A DNA stretch of 64,000 nt from Bacteroidales bacterium (lineage in GTDB: Bacteria > Bacteroidota > Bacteroidia > Bacteroidales > UBA932): NCBI GenBank assembly GCA_017454905.1, contig JAFTCB010000033.1:1-64000 (forward strand), read 5' to 3'. The stretch's first letter is position 1, and each line of letters opens with the position of its first letter. The translations under genes and the position numbers were made by a program. Positions 17,101-24,860 of the stretch are shown here, one piece after another. Under the pieces are notes generated by a model. The model ran no database searches. It saw only the letters and a list, made by a program, of their open reading frames with translations, and was not told the origin of the DNA.

Positions 17101-17202
17101 GCCGAAACAGAGATAGATGAAGAAATTGGGATCCTGCACCTGCGCGGAGGCAGGAAGCAGGGCGAGGACGGCCGCCAGGGCCGAAAGGAAAGCTTTCCGC
17201 AT
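14146..17202 (-). CDS. bifunctional SGNH (CE6-like acetyl) esterase - GH51 alpha-L-arabinofuranosidase
   Basis: Start at ATG 17202 gives a signal peptide (MRKAFLSALAAVLALLPASAQ); about 1018 residues. Residues 24-290 are an SGNH/sialate-O-acetylesterase-type domain: FGQSNMEAG with Ser36, INVSVAGAKLELW, LLHQGESN, and GDQFHF holding the D-x-x-H dyad (Asp258, His261). Residues about 298-1018 are GH51: SPTLAGIFFEDINQSVDGG, FPGGCASEGTNY, LGIGNENRG with acid/base Glu694, DEHYYKS, and FVGEFANN with nucleophile Glu792. The combination would remove acetyl and arabinosyl decorations from arabinoxylan or pectin side chains. It is divergent from the GH54 gene. Confidence 0.9.
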   Translation of the reverse strand: MRKAFLSALAAVLALLPASAQVQDPNFFIYLCFGQSNMEAGARPAEQDKDFNDPRFQFMAAVDMPRHGREMGHWYTATPPICREGNNLGPVDFFGRKMIECLPEQYRVGVINVSVAGAKLELWDKDACADYLAMEGADPSRSWLIRIAEQYGMNPYQRLLDMAREAQKYGVIKGMLLHQGESNPDDPAWPGRVKKIHDDLCADLGLDPDAVPLLAGELKYAEQDGVCAAFNEVVLPHLPEVMPNAYVISALGCESTGDQFHFSTEGMRLMGYRMADKMLELQGFREAERRTLTLEPDKLGIRISPTLAGIFFEDINQSVDGGICAQLIQNNSFQAYNVPDAPGDNEFSRSDTTFFGWTVICKEGARGSARAVDDKPLVKNLKRWYDFDPADKYDDELRYKQYSVRFDIENPGAGFGIAANGYGISEYKRGPGQLYSNNTQTASIPAKEGVSYDLGLYLQGKNYKGTVSVYLEDAAGKPNSNVITISGLSKDWRQYTGTLKAERSVDSRLAIVADRKGTFWLDFVTLVPEASELWKGGKYGPFRKDLLEALEALHPTFMRFPGGCASEGTNYFGQVFWKNSIGPREERVGFRNHWAYWTSQYIGFYEYLLMAEGLGATPLPVLNNGVTCQFAGHQYIAPLDTQADRDRFYSIFVKDALDFIEFCNGGTDTEWGARRAQMGHPAPFNLKYLGIGNENRGPEFWERFDIMYKAIKAQHPEIIIVSTAGAADAGREFDANMAEIDAKYPDTIVDEHYYKSDEWFYTHRDRYAPGMVRGGEGHTYDRSRPARVFVGEFANNRANNAYSSAMAEAAYWTSLERNSDMVVMAAYAPLFCKKGFNKWDSNLIWFDNRGMWRSCNYWYQQLFSVAGDRAVEMSPAMKGGEIDEKVYTSPTLDTKTGEIFVKLVNAEAVDKIFTFRTGNGQCYEATLEFVSSHDTSVKNQGSQNYYSSHPDYATPPSFGGPAAGERPGLREMAFRFGRRVKYTEPVVPHTKSLGAVQGSFDFILPENAIAILRLKPLQ

Positions 17203-17224
17203 AAAAAAGGTGATTGGTCCGAAA

Positions 17225-17232
17225 CAAAAGTA
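17225..17232 (-). promoter_or_regulatory. -7 box TACTTTTG for the GH51 fusion gene
   Basis: Minus-strand TACTTTTG lies 22 nt upstream of the ATG at 17202. The facing GH54 gene has TATCTTTA at 17320-17327, 23 nt before ATG 17351, so the 148-bp gap is a divergent promoter region. Confidence 0.5.
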
Positions 17233-17350
17233 GCAATAAAAAGAACTGCCCCGATAACACAGAACGCACATATTGTTTCAAATTCCGTTCAGACAGGTCG
17301 GGATATCCGGACAAATCCTTATCTTTAACGTGAAAAAACATGCAACCATC

Positions 17351-20300
17351 ATGAAAAAAGCATTATTCGGAGCAGTCGTCTGCCTGGTGCTCGCCGGGGC
17401 GGTGATTGCGTGCAACAACCTATCGGGAGGCAAGGCGCTGCAGCGCCCGGAAGGCCCCTGCGACATTTACGCCCGCGGCGGCGCACCCTGCGTGGCAGCC
17501 CACAGCACGACCCGGGCCCTCTATGCGTCCTACGACGGACCGCTCTACCAGGTGATGCGCCAGTCCGACGGCAAGACCCTCGATATCGGCGTGGTCAAGG
17601 CAACGGCAAATGATCCGGGCGGCTATGCGGATGCCGCCGCCCAGGACGCTTTCTGCAAGGATACCTGGTGCTGGGTCACGGTGCTCTACGACCAGTCCGG
17701 GAAGGGCAACCACCTGTACCAGGCCCCGCGCGGCGGCTTCAGCGGCCCCGCCATGGGCGGCTACAACAATGTCCCGCTCGCCGATTGGGCGCCCGTCAAC
17801 GTGATGGGGCACAAGGTGTACGGCCTGTTCATCGCCCCGGGCATGGGCATGCGTATCAACGACCCGGTCGGCACGGCCGTGGACGACCAGGCCGAGGGCC
17901 AGTATTGGGTTTTCAGCGGCCAGCATTATAATGACGGATGCTGCTTCGACTACGGCAACGCCGAGACCGATAGCCGGGACGACGGAGACGGCACCATGGA
18001 GACCACCTATTTCGGGAACTCCCGCGGCTGGTACTATGGCGAAGATGACGGTCCCTGGATCATGACCGATCAGGAGAACAACCTCGTGGGCTGCGTCAAT
18101 CCCGACCCCAACGACAAGTTCTGCCGGGGCTTGGAGAGCGTCTCCTGGCGCTTCGTCACGGCGACGGCCGACGGCGAACCGCACCACTGGCGCTCCATGG
18201 GCGGCAACGCCCAGGAAGGCGCCCTCAAGGTCTATTATGACGGCGGCCGCATCATCAACGACCGCAGCAGCTACGACCCGATGCGCAAGCAGGGCGCCAT
18301 CCTGCTTGGCAACGGCGGAGACAACAGCAACGGCTCCGCCGGCACGTTCTATGAGGCCGCGATGACCGCGGCCGGCACATTCCCGACTGAAGCGGTCAAC
18401 CAGGAGATCCAGGCCAACGTCGTGGCGGCCCGTTACCGGGTGGCCACGGTCGAAGTCTTCCCTTCGCTCAAGGACAATCGTCCGTCCAACGTCCAGACCT
18501 TCACCCCGGGCGGCAGCGCCAAGACCGTGGTGCGCTTCGTCAACACGAGCGACCAGCCCATCGAGGGCCTGACCCTTGCGTTGGAGGTACCTCGGGGGTG
18601 GAAAGCCTCCATCAACGGCAGCAAGCAGATGCGTGTCCCCTATGCCGTCGCCCCCGGACAGACGGTCGTGGCCGAATTTGACGTGACCGCGGGACCGGCA
18701 GCCTTCAATGGAGACCTGACCGGCATCGCTGCCTGGAAGGGGACCGCAGGCGCCTTCCGTGAAAGCGGCCGCCTCAAGGTCCGGAGCACACCGGCTGTCA
18801 AGATCAATGAATTCAGCATTACCGACGCTTTCATCGAGCTCTACAACGCCTCCGACAAGGCCGTTGACCTGTCCGGCTGGACCATCCGCCATCATGCGGC
18901 CAACATCCCGTATTTCTCAGATATCCAGATTCCGTCCGGCACGCAGCTCGCCCCGAAAGCCTGGTACCTGCTCGGCATGGCCGGTTCCGGACTTGCCGTG
19001 GATGCTGCCAAGGGCGACGCCACGATCTATGTCCGTAGCGTAGAAGGTATCCGTCCCGGCGATGAGATCCTCGTGGGAGGGGAGAAAAAGACCGTCAAGG
19101 CCGTGAACGCCCCGGCTCCTGCGCCGGCAGGCGTCCCGATGGGCCGCGGCATGCTGCCAGCAGGCGCTCCCACGACTGTCTGGCAGCCGCTTCCGGGTGG
19201 CCATGGCATCGAAATCCCCGTCGGATCGACCAACATTCCCGTCACCTCCGCCGCGCATTTCCAGGTCGGGCAGAAGATGGCCATCGGCTACGGCACCGAC
19301 CGCCCCGCCGTCTCCAATTCGACCGAGAAATACGAGGTCGTGACCGTCACGGCCGTCGGCAAGGCCGGTACGCAGGGCTGGCTGTCCATGGATGCCAAGC
19401 CGGGTGACACCAATATCAAGGTCTCCTCGGTCGAGAACATTTCCGTGGGCGACAAGATCCGGCTGGACATCGCCAGCGAGGGCCACGGCATCGAAACCGT
19501 GACCGTCACGAAGGTCGGCACCGCATCCGCACGCAATACTTTCGCGGGCCCGCTGAAACCGGGAGAAGACCCTGGCACGGGCCTGGATATCGCAGAACCG
19601 CTGAAATATGCCCATGCCTCCAACATGCCATACAGCGTGAACGGCACGGGGATCAGTTTTGAGCCCGCCACGAAGCATGCCCACTACAGCAACGAGCCGG
19701 TACTGGCGCTCTGCTTCTCGATCGAGCTCGACAGCCCGCTCGCTTCAGCCCACCCGATTAACGAAGCGGTCATCGCCGGCACGGGCGGCTACCGGGGAAC
19801 TGTCCCGGCAGACCTGACCTTCGGCGGCCCGGCCCTGAGCGAAGCCGGCGGCAACATCACCCTGCGCGACGCCCGGGGCAACATCGCCGACGCCCTCAAC
19901 TATGGCCTGGTGGTGGATCCCTGGCTCTCCGAGGGATACCAGGCCGATTCCGGGGCGCATGAGCCCGGTAATTTCGCGCCCACCCCGTATCCCGGCCGCC
20001 GTTTCGGTGCCGCTGGCACACCGCTGGTGGCGGCGCTGAGTTCCGGACGCTTCCCGGACGGGGCCGACCTGGATGACAACAAGAACGACTTCCAGACCCA
20101 GCAGTCGCTCAACCTGGCCCGGGAGGCCAAGCCCGGCGACACCAACATCAAGGTCTCTTCCGTGCAGGGTCTCCTGGAGGACGGCCCGGTCGTCATCGGA
20201 CGCGGGCCTGACGCACAGGTCCTGACCGTAACCCGCCTCGGCTCCGCCGGCGCGACCACGCTCACGAGTCCCGCAGGATCGGGTCTGAAGACCCTGCTCG

Positions 20301-20578
20301 TGGACAGCGCCCAGGGCTTCTCTGTCGGCCAGGAAGTGCTGGTCGGCGAAGAAAAGGCCGTCGTAGCCGAAGTCATCCTGCCCCGCCGCTGGTGGGTGCA
20401 GACCGGACCGCAGGACAACCGGATCATCCTTTCCGCTCCACTGCGCAAGACCCACCGGACCGGGGAGGCCGTCACCGGTACCGGAGTGACACTCTCCGCT
20501 CCGGTCAGCGCTGCCCGTGCGGCCGGGACGCCTGTCGCCACGGGCCACCCGACACCGGGTGCAGCCAACCGGTATTGA
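17351..20578 (+). CDS. GH54 alpha-L-arabinofuranosidase lipoprotein, fungal AbfB-like, with NEW3, lamin-tail and repeat modules
   Basis: 1075 residues from ATG 17351; signal ends VIAC, a lipobox. Residues about 35-362 match the catalytic domain of fungal AbfB: PCDIYARGGAPCVAAHSTTRALYASY, CCFDYGNAETDSRD, YFGNSRGWYYG, GGDNSNG..GTFYE (strings trimmed here). By position Glu242 (in DQEN) corresponds to the known nucleophile and Asp324 (in GGDNSN) to the acid/base. Cys37/47, 102/107 and the vicinal pair 197/198 match the three disulfides of the A. kawachii enzyme; Cys248/258 are extra. The fungal CBM42 is absent. Instead there is a NEW3-like domain (about 375-475), lamin-tail-like segments, and five repeats of the form G.T.I.V.SV.G...GD. 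Divergent from GH51; followed after 7 nt by a disulfide-forming enzyme. Confidence 0.92.
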   Translation: MKKALFGAVVCLVLAGAVIACNNLSGGKALQRPEGPCDIYARGGAPCVAAHSTTRALYASYDGPLYQVMRQSDGKTLDIGVVKATANDPGGYADAAAQDAFCKDTWCWVTVLYDQSGKGNHLYQAPRGGFSGPAMGGYNNVPLADWAPVNVMGHKVYGLFIAPGMGMRINDPVGTAVDDQAEGQYWVFSGQHYNDGCCFDYGNAETDSRDDGDGTMETTYFGNSRGWYYGEDDGPWIMTDQENNLVGCVNPDPNDKFCRGLESVSWRFVTATADGEPHHWRSMGGNAQEGALKVYYDGGRIINDRSSYDPMRKQGAILLGNGGDNSNGSAGTFYEAAMTAAGTFPTEAVNQEIQANVVAARYRVATVEVFPSLKDNRPSNVQTFTPGGSAKTVVRFVNTSDQPIEGLTLALEVPRGWKASINGSKQMRVPYAVAPGQTVVAEFDVTAGPAAFNGDLTGIAAWKGTAGAFRESGRLKVRSTPAVKINEFSITDAFIELYNASDKAVDLSGWTIRHHAANIPYFSDIQIPSGTQLAPKAWYLLGMAGSGLAVDAAKGDATIYVRSVEGIRPGDEILVGGEKKTVKAVNAPAPAPAGVPMGRGMLPAGAPTTVWQPLPGGHGIEIPVGSTNIPVTSAAHFQVGQKMAIGYGTDRPAVSNSTEKYEVVTVTAVGKAGTQGWLSMDAKPGDTNIKVSSVENISVGDKIRLDIASEGHGIETVTVTKVGTASARNTFAGPLKPGEDPGTGLDIAEPLKYAHASNMPYSVNGTGISFEPATKHAHYSNEPVLALCFSIELDSPLASAHPINEAVIAGTGGYRGTVPADLTFGGPALSEAGGNITLRDARGNIADALNYGLVVDPWLSEGYQADSGAHEPGNFAPTPYPGRRFGAAGTPLVAALSSGRFPDGADLDDNKNDFQTQQSLNLAREAKPGDTNIKVSSVQGLLEDGPVVIGRGPDAQVLTVTRLGSAGATTLTSPAGSGLKTLLVDSAQGFSVGQEVLVGEEKAVVAEVILPRRWWVQTGPQDNRIILSAPLRKTHRTGEAVTGTGVTLSAPVSAARAAGTPVATGHPTPGAANRY

Positions 20579-20585
20579 TGCGGAC

Positions 20586-21707
20586 GTGACCCTGCGCAGG
20601 TTCAAAGCCTGGATGCTGCCGCTGTGTGCGGCCGCCCTGTTGCTCGCCGGATGGATGTTGTATCATTCCCTGTCCGGCGGGCAATTGGCAGGCTGCGGTG
20701 CCGGCAGCGGCTGCGATGAGGTGATGAGCAGTCCCTGGGCCTATGTGCTCGGCGGGGTGCCGGTCAGCCTGCCTGCCGTGCCGGTCTATCTCCTGATCCT
20801 CGTCTGCCTGCTGTTCCTCGGCGGCGAAAGCGCCGAGTCCCGGTCGCTCGACCGCCTGATCTGGCGGCTGCTGCCGCTGCTGGGCGGCTGCCTCGTCGGC
20901 GTGGCGCTGTGGTTCAGCGGATTGCAGCTCTTTGTGCTGCACAGTTTCTGCAAGTACTGCACGCTGCTGCACGTCATCGGCTGCGCCATGGCTGTGGTCA
21001 TCCTGACCGCTGCCCGGGACCGGGAAGGAGCTTCCGGACGACGGTTCATAGGGTTCGCCGCCGGGGTGCTCGCGGCGGCGGTATTCGCTTTCGTCCAGGC
21101 ACGCACCCTGCCCGATGCCGCCTACGACAGCGGAAGTACCGGCGCGGAACTGCCGGCATTCTCCGAAGGAGAGATCCCGGTACTGGGAGAGGGAGAAGAG
21201 ACGCTTACCCTGCTGTTCGACTTCCAATGCGTCCACTGCCGCCGCATGCACCGCATCCTGCCGGAACTGCAGGAGAAGGGAGGGTTCCGCATCTTCCTGT
21301 GCCCGGTGCCGCTCAGCAGTGCCTGCAATCCCTATATCCCCGCCGGCGGAGTGGACCGTTTCGCGGGCTCCTGCCCGCTCACGCGGCTCGCCCTGGCCGT
21401 CTGGTACGCCCGTCCGGAGCTGTACGCCGGATACTGGGAGCGGCTGCTGGGTGCCGGGGACGAGCACGCAGCCATCACGCCCGAGGAAGCGGAAAAACAG
21501 GCCCGGACGCTGCTGGGAGACGGATTTGAAGCGGCCCTGGCGGACCCGCGAATCGATGCCTGCCTGCGCAAGGCGGAAGATCTCTTCGGACGCACGTCCG
21601 CCCAGGGGAAGGGCGGTGTCCCCCGGCTCATCCACGGACAGCGCTGGCTCGTCCCGGAAACGGACGATGCGGACGAGCTGCTGGATCTTATCCGGACAGA
21701 ACTGTAA
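20586..21707 (+). CDS. VKOR - DsbA-like thioredoxin fusion, disulfide bond formation
   Basis: The GTG at 20586 is chosen because it lies 7 nt after the GH54 stop and places the first helix correctly; upstream codons would overlap GH54. About 373 residues. Several membrane helices span residues about 8-180 and hold the vitamin K epoxide reductase pattern: loop cysteines 37 and 43 (CGAGSGCDEV), a GGVPVSLPAVPVY block, and active CxxC 122/125 (FCKYC). The periplasmic C-terminal domain is thioredoxin/DsbA-like with CVHC (Cys215/218). VKOR passes electrons to quinones and the Dsb domain oxidises client cysteines. The operon position suggests that the Cys-rich GH54 is a client; this is inference. 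Confidence 0.88.
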   Translation: MTLRRFKAWMLPLCAAALLLAGWMLYHSLSGGQLAGCGAGSGCDEVMSSPWAYVLGGVPVSLPAVPVYLLILVCLLFLGGESAESRSLDRLIWRLLPLLGGCLVGVALWFSGLQLFVLHSFCKYCTLLHVIGCAMAVVILTAARDREGASGRRFIGFAAGVLAAAVFAFVQARTLPDAAYDSGSTGAELPAFSEGEIPVLGEGEETLTLLFDFQCVHCRRMHRILPELQEKGGFRIFLCPVPLSSACNPYIPAGGVDRFAGSCPLTRLALAVWYARPELYAGYWERLLGAGDEHAAITPEEAEKQARTLLGDGFEAALADPRIDACLRKAEDLFGRTSAQGKGGVPRLIHGQRWLVPETDDADELLDLIRTEL

Positions 21708-21726
21708 CCTGCTCCCCAAAACGACG

Positions 21727-21753
21727 CTGAGGGTCCATGCCTTGGACCCTCAG
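21727..21753. terminator. bidirectional hairpin between convergent genes
   Basis: Perfect 11-bp stem CTGAGGGTCCA / TGGACCCTCAG with a 5-nt loop, placed between the convergent stops at 21707 and 21760. A short T run follows on the minus strand; none on plus. Confidence 0.7.
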
Positions 21754-21759
21754 TGCCAT

Positions 21760-23478
21760 TTATCTGCTTCCGCCGCCGAAACTGCCTCCGAAGGAGCCGC
21801 CACCGCCGCCGGAAGAGAAACTTCCTCCACCGCCGCTCCAGCCGCCTCCGCCACTGGACGAATGGGCGGCTTTCTCAGCAACGGCATTGCGCATCGCCGT
21901 CGCGGAAATGTTATCAGAGACCCGCATCATATTGTAGATCGAGGTCGAATCCAGGCCGAAGCCCTGCGCGAATTCGGTGAACTGGGCCGGATAGAGCCGC
22001 TGGAACTCCTTCGCCACCTTGTCGGCGATGCCGAACAGGGCCGCGAATACCAGATAATCTCGCCAGACACCCACTTCAATCGCCCCGCGCTCCCGGTTGA
22101 GCGTGAAATCGTCCATGAAATTCCTGAACTGGATCAGGCGGCGGGCCTCCTCCTGTCCCTGCGGATTGCAATGCCCGTCGCGAAGCATCAGATGATGGTC
22201 CTGCAGCCATTTGAGCCCGCGCGTCTGCTCCCGGCCCGGGAGATTGGAGACCTTATTGAAGGACTTTTTGGACCATTTCTCGAACTCGCCCTCCTCCAGG
22301 ATGAGGTTGTCGCCGCTGGCTTCCCGCACCATCTTGTAGAGGTCGTTCTCGACAGGCTCGCTGAAATGCGCCTCCCTCTCGAAGGAGAGGTTGACCCGGG
22401 TCGCCTTCTTGGGATCGGGCAGCACCGTCACATGGCGGTCGAGCACCCATTTGAGGAAATAGGCTCCGATCAGATTGTTGGAAATGTTTTTCGATTCCAT
22501 CCGGTCGCCTTTGGACAGGATGTAATAGGCGGCGGGGATACTGCCTCCCAGCGGCACGTCCCGCGCCCAGCCCGAAATCTTGGTGCTCTGGCCGTAGATG
22601 CTTTTTTTGTATTTCATCCCCAGCACATAATAGGTGAAGAACAGGTAGATGAAATACAGGACGCCCAGCAAGAACATGCCCGTAGGCGAGAAAAGGAAGA
22701 TGATCACGAACAGGATGAATGAGCCGATGTCCCCCAGGGTATCCACGAAACGGTTCTTCTTGTAATCGCTTCCCTTGAAAGCTCGTTTCTGTACTTTCTC
22801 AAAGTCCTGGCTGTAGGTGACGGCCGGGGCAAGCAGGCCGCTGTCGAAGCGGACCAGCACCGTCATGGCGCTGTTGGAGCCGAACGGGGACTTGGATTCC
22901 GCGCGGATGGCCCCGTCCTCCACGAAGATCTCGCTGTCGGAACGGAAACCCCACACCTTGACATTGTCCGAAGTCCAAGCCGGCCCGCCGCTCTCGTTGA
23001 GGATCATGACCTTGACATGCTGCGGCGGTGCGGACAGGCCCGGATTCACGAAGGAGAAGTAGAGACCGTCATAATCTCCCATCTTCATCACCAGGCCCTT
23101 GACGGTATAGGAGACCGTCCAGACATGGTCTCCGTAGGATCCCTGGCCCCAGCAAAGCTCTACGCCATTGCTCTTGCGCACGATGCCGCAATGGCCGGAT
23201 TTTTCCTCCAGCGTCCGGTCGGTATCCCAACCGTCGCCCTCGGAGACGAACAGGCGGCCGTGCTCACTCACGGAAAGGTCGTAGATGTCCATCGGGCCGA
23301 GGTTGTCGAAAGGCAGGTAGAATTCCGTTCCCGAGACGACGCTGACATCCCACACCTGCGTGATGCGGGCGCTGCCGTCTTCGCGGATCACCACGGTCTC
23401 GTCGATGTCGCGGATCCGCTGGGCGAATCCCGAAGCAGCAAGGCACAAGGCCAGCAAGGACAGCAGCAGTTTCCTCAT
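21760..23478 (-). CDS. DUF2207-family membrane protein with Gly/Ser-rich tail
   Basis: 572 residues. Signal peptide (ending ASGFAQ), then a beta-rich extracytoplasmic domain (about 20-235) starting RIRDIDETVVIREDGSARITQVWDV in the DUF2207 manner (string shown is the domain start only). Two adjacent membrane helices occur near 250-290 (IGSFILFVIIFLFSPTGMF and neighbours), then a cytoplasmic part of about 240 residues. The C-terminus is low complexity, built of SGGGG and SFGG units. The family is widespread and of unknown function, with the glycine tail typical. It is convergent with the VKOR gene; a small lipoprotein gene lies 12 nt upstream in the same direction, so the two may be co-transcribed. 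Confidence 0.82.
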   Translation of the reverse strand: MRKLLLSLLALCLAASGFAQRIRDIDETVVIREDGSARITQVWDVSVVSGTEFYLPFDNLGPMDIYDLSVSEHGRLFVSEGDGWDTDRTLEEKSGHCGIVRKSNGVELCWGQGSYGDHVWTVSYTVKGLVMKMGDYDGLYFSFVNPGLSAPPQHVKVMILNESGGPAWTSDNVKVWGFRSDSEIFVEDGAIRAESKSPFGSNSAMTVLVRFDSGLLAPAVTYSQDFEKVQKRAFKGSDYKKNRFVDTLGDIGSFILFVIIFLFSPTGMFLLGVLYFIYLFFTYYVLGMKYKKSIYGQSTKISGWARDVPLGGSIPAAYYILSKGDRMESKNISNNLIGAYFLKWVLDRHVTVLPDPKKATRVNLSFEREAHFSEPVENDLYKMVREASGDNLILEEGEFEKWSKKSFNKVSNLPGREQTRGLKWLQDHHLMLRDGHCNPQGQEEARRLIQFRNFMDDFTLNRERGAIEVGVWRDYLVFAALFGIADKVAKEFQRLYPAQFTEFAQGFGLDSTSIYNMMRVSDNISATAMRNAVAEKAAHSSSGGGGWSGGGGSFSSGGGGGSFGGSFGGGSR

Positions 23479-23490
23479 CGTAAAAGTATT

Positions 23491-23952
23491 TTACTGCGTA
23501 ATGAACACCCGGAAGTGCATGTCACCGGGAAGGTCGCCCGTGTACAGGTCGGAGGTGGTGACATAGATGCTCACCGTCCGCTCGGTCCATTCATAATCGA
23601 TGAAGGTCGTGTAGTAATAGACCTCTTCATCACCAGGCCCGTCCGTGTAAGCATAGGGAGAATAAGCCTCGGTGCGGATGCAGGGCAGCGGGGTCCAGAT
23701 GTCTATCCCGTTGTTCTCGCCGGGATAGCAGCGGGAGACCTCGACCTTGCCGTTGGTCACCACGTAGCGGGTGATATCGGGTACATCCAGGACGGCCCGG
23801 TAGGAGTCGCCCCATAGCTGCCACTGGCTGGAATAGACGTCATAGTCGTAGTAAACCACATCGGTCCCCGGCGCGAGCACCTGCTCCGTACAGGCCGTCA
23901 GGAGCAAGCCGGCGGAGAACAGGAAGAGAAGAATTTTCTTCATTTTCATCAT
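23491..23952 (-). CDS. hypothetical lipoprotein
   Basis: 153 residues with a lipobox LLTAC. The mature protein is rich in Tyr and acidic residues (DVVYYDYDVYSSQW, GDEEVYYYTTFIDYEW) and looks all-beta. No known motif. A -7 box TATATTTG on the minus strand at 23973-23980 is 20 nt upstream of the first ATG; ATGs at residues 2 and 4 are also possible starts. It ends 12 nt before the DUF2207 gene and may be co-transcribed with it. Confidence 0.72.
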   Translation of the reverse strand: MMKMKKILLFLFSAGLLLTACTEQVLAPGTDVVYYDYDVYSSQWQLWGDSYRAVLDVPDITRYVVTNGKVEVSRCYPGENNGIDIWTPLPCIRTEAYSPYAYTDGPGDEEVYYYTTFIDYEWTERTVSIYVTTSDLYTGDLPGDMHFRVFITQ

Positions 23953-24067
23953 TCAAAAAGTATTAGGGTGTTCAAATATACATAAAATAACAGAAAACGC
24001 CATCCGGGTTTCTTTCCGAATTGGAGAAATATAAGCTATATTTGCTTGTTATCAAATCCTGAAAGTC

Positions 24068-24523
24068 ATGCCGAACAACAGAATCAAGCTGGTTTTCGTA
24101 CTCAGTATCGTTTTATTTTTAGTTTCTTCCTGCTCTATCATGTGTAAGAATCCTGTATTGAAGGGCACCAAATGGACGGCGGTCCAGGAGATGTTCGTCG
24201 CCGACGCCGGGACCCTGACCATCCACCACTCGCTGGAGTTCACTTCTGACAAGGACGTCCTGGTCGGCTTTTCGAGTTACATGCCGGCGCATCCCGCGAT
24301 GTATATGAATCCCGACGGAAGTGTCGACACCCTGCCCGCGCATTCTTCCGAGGACATCCGTCCTGCCACGTATGAATACAAAAACGGAAAGCTGACCATC
24401 ACAGTGGAGGATGGAAGCACCACGGAGTATGTCTACCAGGAGGAGGACGGGACGTTCGTACACGAAGAGTCCTGGGGCGAGAAGGTCGTGTTCTCCCGCA
24501 GCAAAGAGAAGCGGCTGCAATAA
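24068..24523 (+). CDS. hypothetical small lipoprotein
   Basis: 151 residues. Signal ends LVSSC (lipobox). The mature part begins NPVLKGTKWTA and alternates short beta strands (THHSLEFTS-like HHSLEFTSDKDVLVG, YEYKNGKLTITVEDG, KVVFSRSK), the pattern of a small lipocalin/META-like beta barrel that is common in Bacteroidetes lipoproteins. A -7 box TATATTTG at 24037-24044 is 23 nt before the ATG. Function unknown. Confidence 0.75.
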   Translation: MPNNRIKLVFVLSIVLFLVSSCSIMCKNPVLKGTKWTAVQEMFVADAGTLTIHHSLEFTSDKDVLVGFSSYMPAHPAMYMNPDGSVDTLPAHSSEDIRPATYEYKNGKLTITVEDGSTTEYVYQEEDGTFVHEESWGEKVVFSRSKEKRLQ

Positions 24524-24583
24524 AAAAACCGCCGCAAGTATGCGCCGGTCCGTACTATATGATACTATTCCTTGGTTGCAGAG

Positions 24584-24657
24584 TAGCGGGAGTGGGTCAC
24601 GATCCCACGACCTCCGGATTATGAATCCGACGCTCTAACCAGCTGAGCTACCCCGCC
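24584..24657 (-). tRNA. tRNA-Met (CAT)
   Basis: Cloverleaf on the minus strand: acceptor GGCGGGG pairs with TCCCGCT (two G-T pairs), D arm with AGCTGGTTA, anticodon stem TCGGA/TCCGG around loop TTCATAA, T stem GTGGG/CCCAC. CCA is not encoded. The anticodon stem lacks the three G-C pairs of an initiator, so this is elongator Met, or Ile2 if modified to lysidine. The T loop ATCGTGA has A54 and T58, the reverse of the usual T54/A58. Confidence 0.9.
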
Positions 24658-24717
24658 GCAGATCCGCTACGGCGGAAAAGCTGGTTTCTTATCTCCGGCC
24701 CTGCCGTATTGGAAAAG

Positions 24718-24788
24718 TTGAGATAGAAGGATTCGAACCCTCACTGACAGAGCCAGAATCTGTAGTGCTACCATTACACCATATCTCA
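24718..24788 (-). tRNA. tRNA-Gln (CTG)
   Basis: Minus-strand cloverleaf: acceptor TGAGATA/TATCTCA, anticodon stem ACAGA/TCTGT with loop TTCTGGC, T arm GAGGG-TTCGAAT-CCTTC. CCA is not encoded. It lies 60 nt upstream of tRNA-Met in the direction of transcription and is probably made from the same transcript. Confidence 0.92.
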
Positions 24789-24860
24789 ATAGTTGTCAAT
24801 TCCCCTGCGCCTCGCGGTTTTGGGACTGCAAATGTACAACACTTTTGCCAATTTGCAAAA

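Noticed and set aside
17330-17350. GTG at 17330 as start of the GH54 gene
   Set aside because: Adds seven residues ahead of a normal lipoprotein signal and would leave only 2 nt after the -7-like box; ATG 17351 fits better.
21115-22722. A 535-codon plus-strand frame spanning the VKOR end and DUF2207 gene
   Set aside because: Crosses a hairpin terminator and two well-supported genes in another frame and strand.
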